DNA from: Streptomyces fragilis
GTDB taxonomy: Bacteria > Actinomycetota > Actinomycetes > Streptomycetales > Streptomycetaceae
Reading direction: 5' to 3'
Assembly (NCBI RefSeq): GCF_003112515.1
Contig: NZ_BEVZ01000002.1
Span: 1,364,001 to 1,428,000, forward strand
Length of the DNA: 64,000 nucleotides
Shown here: piece after piece, positions 9,634 to 17,738 of the stretch
How the letters are laid out: each line of letters begins with the position of its first letter
Numbering within the stretch: position 1 is the first letter of the stretch
Notes under the pieces: model-generated
The model's database searches: none
Told to the model about the DNA's origin: nothing
The model's input: the letters and a program-made list of their open reading frames with translations, nothing else
Translations under genes and position numbers: made by a program

Positions 9634-11537
9634 CGGTCACCGCCTGGGCGACCGCCACCTCCTGCCCGCAGGGCGCGACGCTCAGGTTCCGGCTGGAGGC
9701 GCCCGGGGCGGTGCCGGTGACGGTCACCGACACCACCGACGGACGTGCCGTCCTGCGGGGCCGTGCCGCCGGCCCCTGGTGGGAGCTGGAGATCCCCGAG
9801 GACTGGCCCAGCTCCCTCTACCGCGCCCGCTTCGGCGACGCACCCGACGAGGACCGCCCCCGGGAACTGCCCGGCACGGCCGCCCCCGCGGACCACGAGG
9901 TGTGGTTCGTCGTCCGGGAGGCCGTCCCCACCGCCCCGATCCTGGTCAGCGTTCCGTTCACCACCTGGCAGGCGTACAACCGCGCCGGGCAACCCGGGGA
10001 GGGCCTCTACTGGACGGAGTCGCCCACCCGCGCCCGCAGGGTGAGCTTCGACCGCCCCGGCGGAGGCCCCCCGCCCGAGCGGTGGGAGGAGGGCCTGCTG
10101 CGCTGGCTGCGGCCGGCCGGCTACCAGGTCGCCTACTGCTCCAACCTCGACCTCCACGACGGCCGCGACCTGCTCACCGGGCACCGGCTGCTGGTCGTCA
10201 ACGGGCACGACGAGTACTGGTCGGCCCAGATGCGCGACAACGTCGAGGAGTTCGTCCGGCAGGGCGGCAACGCCGCCTTCTTCTCCGGCAACACCGCCTG
10301 GTGGCAGATCCGGCTGGAGGACGCGGGGCGCACCATGGTGTGCCACCGCGACGCCCTCGACGACCCGTGCGCCGACCCCGCCCTGGCGACCGTCGAGTGG
10401 TCCGCCGCCGGGAGGCCCGAGAACGGCCTGACCGGCCTCAGTTTCCGCGCCGGCGCGGGCATCTGGGGCCCGCACATGGCGCGGATGCTGGAGGAGTCGT
10501 ACACCGCGCGCTTCGCCGGGCACTGGGTCTTCGAAGGGACCGGGCTCGGCGACGGCGACAAGTTCGGCCAGGGCTGCCTCGGCTACGAGACCGACGCCGC
10601 CGAGTACCGGGAGGTCCACGGCGTCCCCCGGGTCACCTGCCACGACGGCACGCCGCCCACCTTCGTGGTGCTGGCCACCGCCGACCTGCGGCACTGGAGC
10701 TCCCACGGCCAGGGCGGGGCGGCCACCATGGGCGTCTTCACCAGCGGAGCCGGCACGGTCTTCAACGCCGCCACCGTCAACTGGGGCCACGCCCTCGACG
10801 ACCCCGTGGTGGACCGGATCACCCGCAACGTCCTGGACCGGCTCTCCACCGCCCTCCCCGAGTGGGAGGTCATCGGCGACGCCGCCGGGCTGCGGGCCCT
10901 CACGGTCCACGGCCGCACCCTGTACGGCATCGGCCCCGACGACCGGCTGCTCGGCCGCGAACTGTGCGGCCAGAACCTGCCCTGGCAGCCGGTCGGCCCG
11001 GGCGGGGGAGTGGTGGCGCTGGCCGCACCCCGCGAGGCGGCGGGCCAGGTGGGCTGCGGCCTCCACGGCGTCACCGCCGACGGCAGACTGCTCCGGCGCG
11101 AGCGCGACGGCTGGCTCGATCTGTGCCCCGCCCCGCGGGACGCGGTCGGCCTCGCGGTCGCCGACTGCGCCTTCCACCTCCTGACGGCGTCCGGCGACCT
11201 GTGGCGGAGTTCCTTCACCTCGCCGGGCGACTGGGAGCGCGACACCACCGCCCCCGGGGAGCGGGCCCTGCGCGGCCTCACCGCGGCCAACGGCAGGCTG
11301 TTCGCCCTCGACGCCGACGGCGAACTGCTCGGCCGCCTGCCCACCGACCCGCACTGGACGTCCCTCGCCGAAACCTCCGGCGTGCGCACCCTCACCGCGC
11401 ACGCCGGCTGGCTGGTCACGGCGGGCGACGACGAACTCCTGCGCCGCGGGAAGGTCGCCACGGTCGCGCGCGCGGTCCGTGCCACAGTGGAGGCATGTGC
11501 GGCCGTTACGTCTCCACCCGTAGTCCTCAGGAACTGA
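9630..11537 (+). CDS. N,N-dimethylformamidase large-subunit-like protein with C-terminal beta-propeller-like repeats (635 aa)
   Basis: The middle of the protein (about residues 90-410) looks like the catalytic C-terminal domain of the N,N-dimethylformamidase beta subunit: an ILVSVPFTTWQAYNR strand, a GHDEYWS motif, a GGNAAFFSGNTAWW stretch and a closing FNAATVNWGHAL segment. Known members are iron-dependent amidohydrolases. From about residue 415 there are about five repeats of the form LTxxGRLxxxxxDGxLLxR, resembling a tachylectin-like beta-propeller. No small-subunit gene is nearby. The ATG overlaps the stop of the condensation gene (ATGA), tying it to the NRPS operon. It might hydrolyse or transfer an amide in the peptide product; that role is inference. 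Confidence 0.7.
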   Translation: MTVTAWATATSCPQGATLRFRLEAPGAVPVTVTDTTDGRAVLRGRAAGPWWELEIPEDWPSSLYRARFGDAPDEDRPRELPGTAAPADHEVWFVVREAVPTAPILVSVPFTTWQAYNRAGQPGEGLYWTESPTRARRVSFDRPGGGPPPERWEEGLLRWLRPAGYQVAYCSNLDLHDGRDLLTGHRLLVVNGHDEYWSAQMRDNVEEFVRQGGNAAFFSGNTAWWQIRLEDAGRTMVCHRDALDDPCADPALATVEWSAAGRPENGLTGLSFRAGAGIWGPHMARMLEESYTARFAGHWVFEGTGLGDGDKFGQGCLGYETDAAEYREVHGVPRVTCHDGTPPTFVVLATADLRHWSSHGQGGAATMGVFTSGAGTVFNAATVNWGHALDDPVVDRITRNVLDRLSTALPEWEVIGDAAGLRALTVHGRTLYGIGPDDRLLGRELCGQNLPWQPVGPGGGVVALAAPREAAGQVGCGLHGVTADGRLLRRERDGWLDLCPAPRDAVGLAVADCAFHLLTASGDLWRSSFTSPGDWERDTTAPGERALRGLTAANGRLFALDADGELLGRLPTDPHWTSLAETSGVRTLTAHAGWLVTAGDDELLRRGKVATVARAVRATVEACAAVTSPPVVLRN

Positions 11538-12235
11538 CCCGGATCTTCGACGTGGTGGAATGGCGCCCCGAGGAGACTCTGGAACAGAACTGGAACGTCG
11601 CCCCCACGGACGCGGTCTACGCCGTCCTCGACCGTGCCCCGCGGGGGGAGGGCGAAGGCGCGCCGGTGCGCAGGGAACTGCGGACACCGCGCTGGGGCCT
11701 GGTGCCCTCCTGGGCGAAGGACCCGAAGATCGGCTCCCGGCTGATCAACGCGCGGGTGGAGACGGTGCACGACAAGCCGGCCTTCCGCCGCGCCTTCGCC
11801 CGCCGCCGCTGCCTGCTGCCGGCGGACGGCTTCTATGAGTGGGAGCAGGTGAAGGACGAGGCCACCGGCAAGGTGCGCAAGCAGCCGTACTTCATCCACC
11901 CCGCCGACGGCGAGGTCATGGCCCTGGCCGGCCTCTACGAGTACTGGCGGAACCCGGAGGTCAAGGACGGTGACGACCCCGCCGCCTGGCTGCTGACCTG
12001 CACCGTCATCACGACCGAGGCCACCGACGAGGCCGGCCGCGTCCATCCCCGCATGCCGCTCGCGCTGGCCGCCGACCACTACGAGGACTGGCTCGACCCG
12101 CGCCACGAGGACCCTGACCACCTCCGCGCCCTGCTCACCCGGCCCGCGGACGGCGACCTCGACGCCCGGCCCGTCTCCACGGCCGTCAACAACACGCGCA
12201 GCAACGGGCCACAGCTCCTCGACGCGGTGGGCTGA
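11495..12235 (+). CDS. yedK: SRAP-domain abasic-site processing protein, YedK/HMCES type (246 aa)
   Basis: The protein starts MCGRY, so Cys2 becomes N-terminal after Met removal; in this family it forms a thiazolidine crosslink with abasic sites in single-stranded DNA. Other family signatures present are NWNVAPT, WGLVPSWA, the INARVET segment, LLPADGFYEW with its glutamate, and HPRMP with its histidine. Length is normal. The ATG follows GGAGG after only one base and lies inside the end of the preceding gene (43-bp overlap in another frame), so translation may depend partly on the upstream message. It is a housekeeping DNA-repair gene and probably marks the boundary between the peptide system and the polyketide cluster. 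Confidence 0.93.
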   Translation: MCGRYVSTRSPQELTRIFDVVEWRPEETLEQNWNVAPTDAVYAVLDRAPRGEGEGAPVRRELRTPRWGLVPSWAKDPKIGSRLINARVETVHDKPAFRRAFARRRCLLPADGFYEWEQVKDEATGKVRKQPYFIHPADGEVMALAGLYEYWRNPEVKDGDDPAAWLLTCTVITTEATDEAGRVHPRMPLALAADHYEDWLDPRHEDPDHLRALLTRPADGDLDARPVSTAVNNTRSNGPQLLDAVG

Positions 12236-12261
12236 GACCCTGCGCACACCACTCGCGTCTA

Positions 12262-12290
12262 TTGACAAACGATAGGTACCCGTCGATATT
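12262..12290 (+). promoter_or_regulatory. candidate HrdB-type promoter
   Basis: TTGACA at 12262-12267 and GATATT at 12285-12290 with an ideal 17-bp spacer, in a locally AT-rich patch just after the yedK stop. It points to the small membrane-protein gene whose ATG is at 12325. Confidence 0.6.
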
Positions 12291-12324
12291 CGATACCCGA
12301 CGGGTCGACGGGAGAGGCGGCGGC

Positions 12325-12492
12325 ATGAGGACGGCGGTACCGGTGGCGATCACCCTGATCGGGTTCGCGCTGATGACGTTGATGATCGTCACGGAGGGCG
12401 AGCCCGGAGCGCTGCCCCTCGCCCTGGTCGTGCTGGGCGGGGCCTGGTTCGGCCTCGCCCGGTTGCGGCGCGCTCCCTCCACCGGCGGCTGA
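12325..12492 (+). CDS. small two-helix membrane protein (55 aa), unknown function
   Basis: The predicted peptide has two hydrophobic stretches, VAITLIGFALMTLMIV and LPLALVVLGGAWFGLA, joined by a short polar loop and ending in a basic tail, so it should be a small inner-membrane hairpin. GGAGAGG lies 7 nt before the ATG, a good promoter lies about 35 bp upstream and a hairpin lies just downstream, so the unit looks complete and monocistronic. No family was recognised. Confidence 0.6.
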   Translation: MRTAVPVAITLIGFALMTLMIVTEGEPGALPLALVVLGGAWFGLARLRRAPSTGG

Positions 12493-12504
12493 CCGCCCCA
12501 GGGC

Positions 12505-12528
12505 GCCGTCCTCCTGCCGCAGGACGGC
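12505..12528 (+). terminator. candidate hairpin terminator
   Basis: A perfect 8-bp stem, GCCGTCCT paired with AGGACGGC, around an 8-base loop, 12 bp after the stop of the small membrane-protein gene. There is no U-run, as is common for Streptomyces terminators. Confidence 0.45.
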
Positions 12529-12595
12529 CGCCGCGAGGAGGTCACGCCGCTTCGAGGGAGGCTCGAGGGGGTCTGCGGGGGAGGGGGCGATCCTG

Positions 12596-12844
12596 ATGCC
12601 CGTTCCGGACAGCCGGTTCCGTCCCCTCGACGAAGGGCTTCCCATGCGCACCTCGGAGGTACGACCGATCACGGGCCCCGGCGCCCTGGCGGTGCGGGCC
12701 GCCCACGCCCTGGCCGCGTCCGCCGACATCGTGACGCTGCAGCGGATCCTCGGTCTCGACCGCGACGAGCCCGGTCCTGCGGCCACCGGCGGGGGACCGG
12801 TGTTCACCGGGGCGCGGGCCGCGGCGGACGACCGCGCCGCGTGA
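12596..12844 (+). CDS. small hypothetical protein (82 aa)
   Basis: Supported mainly by a GAGGGGG ribosome site 8 nt before the ATG and by a plausible helical middle (ALAVRAAHALAASADIVTLQRILGL). An internal ATG at 12644 is an alternative start. No domain was recognised. It could be a spurious frame in GC-rich DNA. Confidence 0.4.
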   Translation: MPVPDSRFRPLDEGLPMRTSEVRPITGPGALAVRAAHALAASADIVTLQRILGLDRDEPGPAATGGGPVFTGARAAADDRAA

Positions 12845-12865
12845 CAGGACCTGCCGGGCCGCGGG

Positions 12866-13063
12866 TCAGCCGAGGCCGTCCCTGAGGAGCCGTTCCAGTT
12901 CGGGCGGCAGCGCCTCGTCGCAGAGGCGTTCGGGATGGCCGGGCGGCGGGCCGGTGAGTCCGTCGCCGGGTGGGTCGGGAGGCGGCGGGGGGCTCCACAG
13001 GAGCCCGAAGCGGATGACGGCCTGTCCCAGGGCGGCCAGACGGCGGACGAGCAGCAGACGCAT
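12866..13063 (-). CDS. small hypothetical protein (65 aa)
   Basis: Leftward frame with a basic amphipathic start (MRLLLVRRLAALGQAVIRFG), a proline-rich middle and a charged helical end (ELERLLRDGLG). It lies convergent with the 82-aa ORF. The ribosome site is weak and no family was recognised, so it may not be real. Confidence 0.35.
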   Translation of the reverse strand: MRLLLVRRLAALGQAVIRFGLLWSPPPPPDPPGDGLTGPPPGHPERLCDEALPPELERLLRDGLG

Positions 13064-13147
13064 GCGGCGACCCTGACGCCCCCGCCCAAAGCGCGGCCAA
13101 AGCGGGCCCCGTCCCGCTCCGGCGCGCGTTACGCCGGTCGCCCGGCC

Positions 13148-13157
13148 TACGTACGTA
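13148..13157. promoter_or_regulatory. palindrome TACGTACGTA upstream of the SARP gene
   Basis: A perfect 10-bp palindrome about 90 bp before the SARP start, in the only non-coding stretch in front of the regulator. It could be an operator, but palindromes this short arise by chance. Confidence 0.25.
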
Positions 13158-13245
13158 CTTCCTCCGATGCGTGGACACCTGTGCGAACTGCAGAGTTGAT
13201 GCAGATCGAAGCGAAAGCTTGTTCCCGCTATCGCGCGAGGTGTCG

Positions 13246-13950
13246 ATGCGCTACGAGTTGCTGGGCCCGCTCCGGGTCACGAACGGTGGGGAGACCTTCT
13301 CCCTCAGCGCCCCCAAGATGGAGATGACGCTGGCCACGCTGCTCCTGGGGGCCGGCCGGGTCACCACCAAGGACCAGCTGGCCACCGAGCTGTGGGGCTC
13401 GTGTCCGCCGAGGCGGGCGTCCGCGGCCGTACACGTCTACCTGTCCCAGTTGCGCAAGTTCCTCGTGTCCGCGGGGGACGCGGAAGGCCGGGCCATCAGC
13501 ACCAAGCCGTCCGGCTACGTGCTGCACCTGGACGGCGCCGCCTACGACGTCGCCGAGTTCCAGGAGCTCGTGCGCGGCGGACGCCACCACCTGGACGCGG
13601 GCCGCCACGAGGCCGCCCTGGAGGCCTTCGAACTGGCGCTCCTGCTGCTGCAACGGCTGGACTGCCTGGAGCTGTCCGTCGAGGCACGCACCGCGCTCGG
13701 CCGGCACCGGGAGGTGATCAGCCTGCTCGACGGGCTGATCGCGCAGTACCCGCTGCGCGAGTCCTTCTACCGGCAGCTGATGCTGGTCCTCTACCGCGCC
13801 GAGCGCCAGGCGGAGGCACTGCGGGTGTACCGCAAGGCGCAGCAGGTGCTGCGGGCCGAACTCGGCCTCGAGCCGTGCCGCTCCCTCAGACGGCTGCACC
13901 AGGCGATCCTGACCTCCGACCGGGTCCTCGACCTGCCCCTGGCGAGCTGA
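13246..13950 (+). CDS. abyI: SARP-family pathway-specific activator (234 aa)
   Basis: Streptomyces antibiotic regulatory protein with an N-terminal OmpR-like winged helix (about 1-95: MRYELLGPLRV, SAPKMEMTLATLLL, AAVHVYLSQLRKFL) and a bacterial transcriptional activation domain (about 100-230: YDVAEFQELV, ALEAFELAL, YPLRESFYRQLMLVLYRAERQAEALRVYRKAQQVL). Length fits small SARPs. The ATG at 13246 is chosen because the homology starts there and GAGG lies 5 nt upstream; the frame stays open further upstream without family resemblance. SARPs bind heptamers repeated every 11 bp next to a -10 box, and four such layouts occur in this cluster, so this is the likely main activator. Its stop overlaps the thioesterase start (TGATG). 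Confidence 0.93.
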   Translation: MRYELLGPLRVTNGGETFSLSAPKMEMTLATLLLGAGRVTTKDQLATELWGSCPPRRASAAVHVYLSQLRKFLVSAGDAEGRAISTKPSGYVLHLDGAAYDVAEFQELVRGGRHHLDAGRHEAALEAFELALLLLQRLDCLELSVEARTALGRHREVISLLDGLIAQYPLRESFYRQLMLVLYRAERQAEALRVYRKAQQVLRAELGLEPCRSLRRLHQAILTSDRVLDLPLAS

Positions 13951-14774
13951 TGGCGGCCGACCCGCGGGACCTGTGGCTGCGGCGCTTCCACCCGGCCCAC
14001 GCCACCGCCCCGGAAGTCGTCTGCTTCCCCCACGCGGGGGGCTCGGCGGCCTACTGGCACCGGCTGTCGTCCGTCCTCGCCCCGGAGGCCGGGGTGTCGG
14101 CCGTGCAGTACCCGGGGCGCCACGACCGCCACCGCGAGCCCCCGGCCGCCGACCTGCACACGCTCGCCGACCACGTCGCCGAGGTCCTGGGCCGCGCCGA
14201 CCGGCCCAGGGTCCTGCTGGGACACAGCATGGGCGCCTCGCTGGCGTACGAGGTGGCGGTGCGGCTCGCAGCGCGGGGGCACGGCGAGCCGTCCGCCCTG
14301 ATCGTCTCGGGGCGGCGGGCGCCCTCCTGCGCGGCGCCGGGACAGGACCGGCTGTCGGACGACGCCGCGCTGGTGGCCAAGGTGCGCTCCCTGGGCGGCA
14401 CCGCCGCGGAGGTGCTGCGCGACCCGGACATGCTGGAGCTGATGCTGCCCGTGCTGCGCGGGGACTACCGGGCCCTGGCGGCGTACACGCCCAGCGGCGG
14501 GCCCCCGCTGCGCTGCCCGGTGCTGGTCCTGGCCGGTGACCGGGACGGCGAGGCGTCCGTCGAGGAGGTCCGGGCGTGGCGGCACCGCACGTCGGGGGAG
14601 TTCCGCCTGCGCGTGTTCGCGGGTGGTCACTTCTTCCTCACGGAACACCTGGACGCCGTCGCCCGACTGGTACGGGGGACGCTGCCGGGGACGGTCCCAC
14701 CGGCGCCCGCCGGTGGGGCGCCGGCCGGCCGCTCATCCGGCCAGGGCCAGCAACCGGGCCAGCTCCGCACGTGA
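13950..14774 (+). CDS. abyT: type II thioesterase (274 aa)
   Basis: Alpha/beta-hydrolase that clears misprimed or stalled acyl groups from PKS or NRPS carrier domains. The PHAGGSAAYW oxyanion region, the GHSMGA nucleophile elbow, the LVLAGDRDG Asp segment and the catalytic GGHFFL histidine are all present in the order typical of type II thioesterases such as RifR. Start and SARP stop overlap by one base, so the two are translationally coupled. The last part of the coding region runs 42 bp into the 3' end of the convergent LAL regulator gene, giving an unusual Pro/Gly/Gln-rich tail. No chain-releasing thioesterase is needed in tetronate pathways, so an editing role is most likely. Confidence 0.92.
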   Translation: MAADPRDLWLRRFHPAHATAPEVVCFPHAGGSAAYWHRLSSVLAPEAGVSAVQYPGRHDRHREPPAADLHTLADHVAEVLGRADRPRVLLGHSMGASLAYEVAVRLAARGHGEPSALIVSGRRAPSCAAPGQDRLSDDAALVAKVRSLGGTAAEVLRDPDMLELMLPVLRGDYRALAAYTPSGGPPLRCPVLVLAGDRDGEASVEEVRAWRHRTSGEFRLRVFAGGHFFLTEHLDAVARLVRGTLPGTVPPAPAGGAPAGRSSGQGQQPGQLRT

Positions 14775-17474
14775 GTTGACGCCCAGCTTGCTGTAGATGC
14801 GGGTCAGGTGGGCGTCCACCGTGCGAGGACTCACGCGCAACTTCTCCGCTATCTCCCGGGACTTGCGGCCCTCGCCGGCGAGGGCCGCCACCTCCCGCTC
14901 CCGCAGGGTGAGTTCGGTCAGCGCCTGCTCGGGCCGGCCGCCCGCCGCGCGGTGCGCGGCGCGTGCCAGCTCCTTCGCCCGCGCCCCCGACGGGCTGTTG
15001 ACGACGAACAGCTCGAGGGCGCCGCGGTAGCAGCGAGCGGCCTCCTCCCGCATGCCGCGCGCCGCAGCCGCGTGACCGCTCGCCAGCAGGGCGTGCCCCT
15101 GCTGCTCGGGAAGACCCACCGCCGAGGCCGCCTCGGCGGCGCGGTCGGCCCATTCCTGGACGTCGGCGGCGTCGACGCCGCTCTGCGCCCCGGCGGCCGC
15201 CAGCAGTTCGTACCCGCGCGCGGCGAGCACGGCGACCGGCTCGGAGACCCGCCAGGCCTCCCGGCGGGGCAGCAGCAGTGCCAGCGCGGCGGCCCCGTCG
15301 CCCGCCGCGAGCAGCGACTCGGCGATCAGCAGCGCGCTCAGCGGGGTGCGCGGCGCCGTCGCCGGCCCCCCGCCGGCCGGGTGCGCGGGCGGCGCGGCCG
15401 GCGGCTGTCCCAGCTGGGCCCAGGCGGCCGCCGTGATCGCGTCGGACAGATCGACGTGGTCGGTGCGGCCGGCGGCCTCGGCCACCGCCCGGCCCTCCTG
15501 GGCGGTGCTCAGCGCGTCCGCCAGGTGACCGGCCTGGTGGTGCACGTAGGCCAGGGTGTCGAGCAGCGGCGGAAGCAGATGCGCGTCGCCGCGCTCCCGC
15601 ACGGCCGACAGGGCACGCTCGCCGTGCCCGCACGCCGGCCCGTACCAGCCCATCAGCGCCTCGGCCCAGCTCAGCATGAGCAGGTACACCGACTCCTGCT
15701 CGTCGGCGGGCTGCCCGTCGTCGAGGTCGTCGAGCGTCTGGCCGGCCGAGTAGAGCGCCATCTCCGCGGTGCGGGTGTCACCGGTGAGGACCGCGCACAT
15801 GCCGCGCAGCACCAGCGCGCCCGCCGCGGTCATCGCGTCGGCCTCCGCGGTCTGCCGCACCAGCGCCTCCGCGTCGGCCCGCGCGGGCACCCGGCCCGCC
15901 AGCACCTTCACCACGCGCTGCTGGACGTGCAGCAGCGCCAGGGCGCCGGAGGCCGGCGCCGGCGTCGAGTCCAGCTCCGCGCCGATCAGGGACCGCGCCT
16001 CCTCGTCCAGGCCGAGCGAGGCCAGGACCGCCGACAGCAGGACCACCGCGGACACCCGGTCCCGTGTGCCGGCCCGGCCGGTGAGGGCGGGCGCCGCCAG
16101 CAGCTCACGGACCAGGAGCCGCACCCCGTCGGCGTCCCCGGACGCGGTGAGCGCCTGGACGACCGGACGCCACAGCTCGGCCCCCAGGAGCGCCCCGCCC
16201 GTCGCCCGCGGGGCGGTGCGGTGCAGGCGGATCGCCGCGGTGAGCCAGCGCGCGGCGTCGGCCGGCCGGCCCCGGTGCAGCTCGGCCCGCGCCGCGGAGG
16301 CGAGCACCCGCAGGTCCGACGGCTCCGGGACGCTCCCGGAACGGGCGACGTGCGGGGCGAGTTCGGTGGCCGAGGCGCCGGCCTCGGCGTACCACCGCCG
16401 GGCCCGGCGGTGGGCGCCGGTCCGCCAGCAGGCGTCCGTCGCCGCGTACAGGCACTCGCGCAGGAGCGGGTGGCGGAACGTCAGCCGGCCGGTGGCCGCG
16501 GGACGCACCAGGTCGCGACGGCGCAGTTCCCCCAGCGCGGCGCAGGCCCGGTCCCGGTCCAGCCCGGCGACCGCGGCCACCGAGTCGACGTCGAAGGCGT
16601 CGCCCAGCACGGCCGCCGCGTCGGCCGCGGTGCGCACCGGCTCCTCCAGATGCGTCGTCTCGGCCAGCAGCCGGGCCGCGAAGCCGCCCCGGGCGAAGAC
16701 CTCCGGGGCGTCGTCCGCGCGATCCGCGGACGCGAGCATCGCCAGGTGGAGCGGGACGCCCCGGCTCTCCTCGTGCAGCCGGACCGTGGCGGGGGCGGTG
16801 ACCGGCGCGCCCAGCAGCCGCCCGGTCTGCTCCAAGGACAGCGCGGGCAGCTCCACGACGTCCGCCGTGCCCTGCTCGGCACCGTGCCGCAGGACGGCGG
16901 ACAGCTCCACCGGCGACTGCCGGGGCCGGTGCGCGACGACGAGGGCGAGCCCCCCGTCGACGGGCCAGCGCACCAGCATGTCGAGCAGGGCCACCGAGGC
17001 GGGGTCGGCCCAGTGGCAGTCGTCCAGCATCAGCAGCAGGCCCCCCGGCGCGCCGGACAGGCACGCGCCGATCCGGTGACGCAGCTCGGTGTAGTGCAGG
17101 CAGCGCTGCGTGAAGTCGGCCGTGCCGCCCGCGGAGGGGTCCTCGGCCAGGGCCCGGACGAGGGCCGCCGCCTGCGGGAGGCGCGCACCGGGCCCGTCCT
17201 GCGCGGGCCAGGCGGTCAGGGCCTGCGTGAAGGGGTGGAAGCGGACCGTCCTCCCCGCCTCGGTGCAGTGGCCCCGCAGGACCGTCAGCCCCTTGCGTCT
17301 GGCCCGGTGCGCGAGGGCGGCGAGCAGCCGGGTCTTGCCCGCTCCCGGGTCGCCCGCCAGCTCGACGGCGCGGCCTCCCCCCGCGGCGGCCGCGTCCACG
17401 GCGCGCAGCAACCGGTCCAGTTCCTCGGTACGGACGGTGCCGGGTTCGGCGGTTTCCACAGCGGCGACGCTCAT
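14733..17474 (-). CDS. abyH: LAL-type (large ATP-binding LuxR) transcriptional regulator (913 aa)
   Basis: Large MalT/LuxR-like regulator. The N-terminal AAA/NACHT-like ATPase has a Walker A GDPGAGKT at residues 41-48 and a Walker B LLLMLDDCHWAD near 160. A long helical repeat middle follows, then a C-terminal LuxR helix-turn-helix (last 60 residues: LTLREREVAALAGEGRKSREI, then VSPRTVDAHLTRIYSKLGV). The size is typical of the family. It is transcribed leftward, divergent from the RHS gene, and its 3' end overlaps the thioesterase gene by 42 bp on the opposite strand. LAL proteins usually act as pathway activators in macrolide and spirotetronate clusters. No autoregulatory site is certain, though a TGTGT-ACACA inverted repeat lies upstream. 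Confidence 0.93.
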   Translation of the reverse strand: MSVAAVETAEPGTVRTEELDRLLRAVDAAAAGGGRAVELAGDPGAGKTRLLAALAHRARRKGLTVLRGHCTEAGRTVRFHPFTQALTAWPAQDGPGARLPQAAALVRALAEDPSAGGTADFTQRCLHYTELRHRIGACLSGAPGGLLLMLDDCHWADPASVALLDMLVRWPVDGGLALVVAHRPRQSPVELSAVLRHGAEQGTADVVELPALSLEQTGRLLGAPVTAPATVRLHEESRGVPLHLAMLASADRADDAPEVFARGGFAARLLAETTHLEEPVRTAADAAAVLGDAFDVDSVAAVAGLDRDRACAALGELRRRDLVRPAATGRLTFRHPLLRECLYAATDACWRTGAHRRARRWYAEAGASATELAPHVARSGSVPEPSDLRVLASAARAELHRGRPADAARWLTAAIRLHRTAPRATGGALLGAELWRPVVQALTASGDADGVRLLVRELLAAPALTGRAGTRDRVSAVVLLSAVLASLGLDEEARSLIGAELDSTPAPASGALALLHVQQRVVKVLAGRVPARADAEALVRQTAEADAMTAAGALVLRGMCAVLTGDTRTAEMALYSAGQTLDDLDDGQPADEQESVYLLMLSWAEALMGWYGPACGHGERALSAVRERGDAHLLPPLLDTLAYVHHQAGHLADALSTAQEGRAVAEAAGRTDHVDLSDAITAAAWAQLGQPPAAPPAHPAGGGPATAPRTPLSALLIAESLLAAGDGAAALALLLPRREAWRVSEPVAVLAARGYELLAAAGAQSGVDAADVQEWADRAAEAASAVGLPEQQGHALLASGHAAAARGMREEAARCYRGALELFVVNSPSGARAKELARAAHRAAGGRPEQALTELTLREREVAALAGEGRKSREIAEKLRVSPRTVDAHLTRIYSKLGVNSRAELARLLALAG

Positions 17475-17583
17475 CCCTCACGTTCCTTCCCCGTGGTGCG
17501 TGACTCCTGCGTGCCGTTCCCCTCGGCCGCTCGCGGACGACGGCCGGGCCTCAGCCTAGAAGAGCCGCGGACGGGCCGACGGG

Positions 17584-17594
17584 TGTGTAACACA
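17584..17594. promoter_or_regulatory. inverted repeat TGTGT-A-ACACA in the LAL/RHS divergent region
   Basis: An 11-bp inverted repeat with 5-bp arms, 110 bp upstream of the LAL start in the 264-bp divergent spacer. It may be an operator for the LAL gene; the evidence is only the symmetry. Confidence 0.3.
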
Positions 17595-17641
17595 AGCTTC
17601 ACGACGGTGGCGGGCGGCGCACCCGCGAGGGCCGCGGGAGC

Positions 17642-17673
17642 CTTAGGCGTGCTTTAGAGGCCCGCCCGAACCT
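17642..17673 (+). promoter_or_regulatory. SARP-type operator/promoter upstream of the RHS gene
   Basis: CTTAGGC at 17642 and TTTAGAG at 17653 are 11 bp apart on the same face of the helix. GAACCT at 17668-17673 sits 8 bp after the second repeat as a possible -10 box. The GTG of the RHS gene is 65 bp further on. The arrangement matches three other sites in the cluster. Confidence 0.6.
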
Positions 17674-17738
17674 GGTGCTCCGCCGACGGCGTCCGCGTGC
17701 CGGGACGCCGGCGTCCGCGACCGAACGAGGAGCTGCCC

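Noticed and set aside
12259..13178. Minus-strand frames across the small-gene region
   Set aside because: Pro/Arg/Ala-rich with no recognisable motif; they overlap the better-supported short plus-strand genes and the promoter at 12262.
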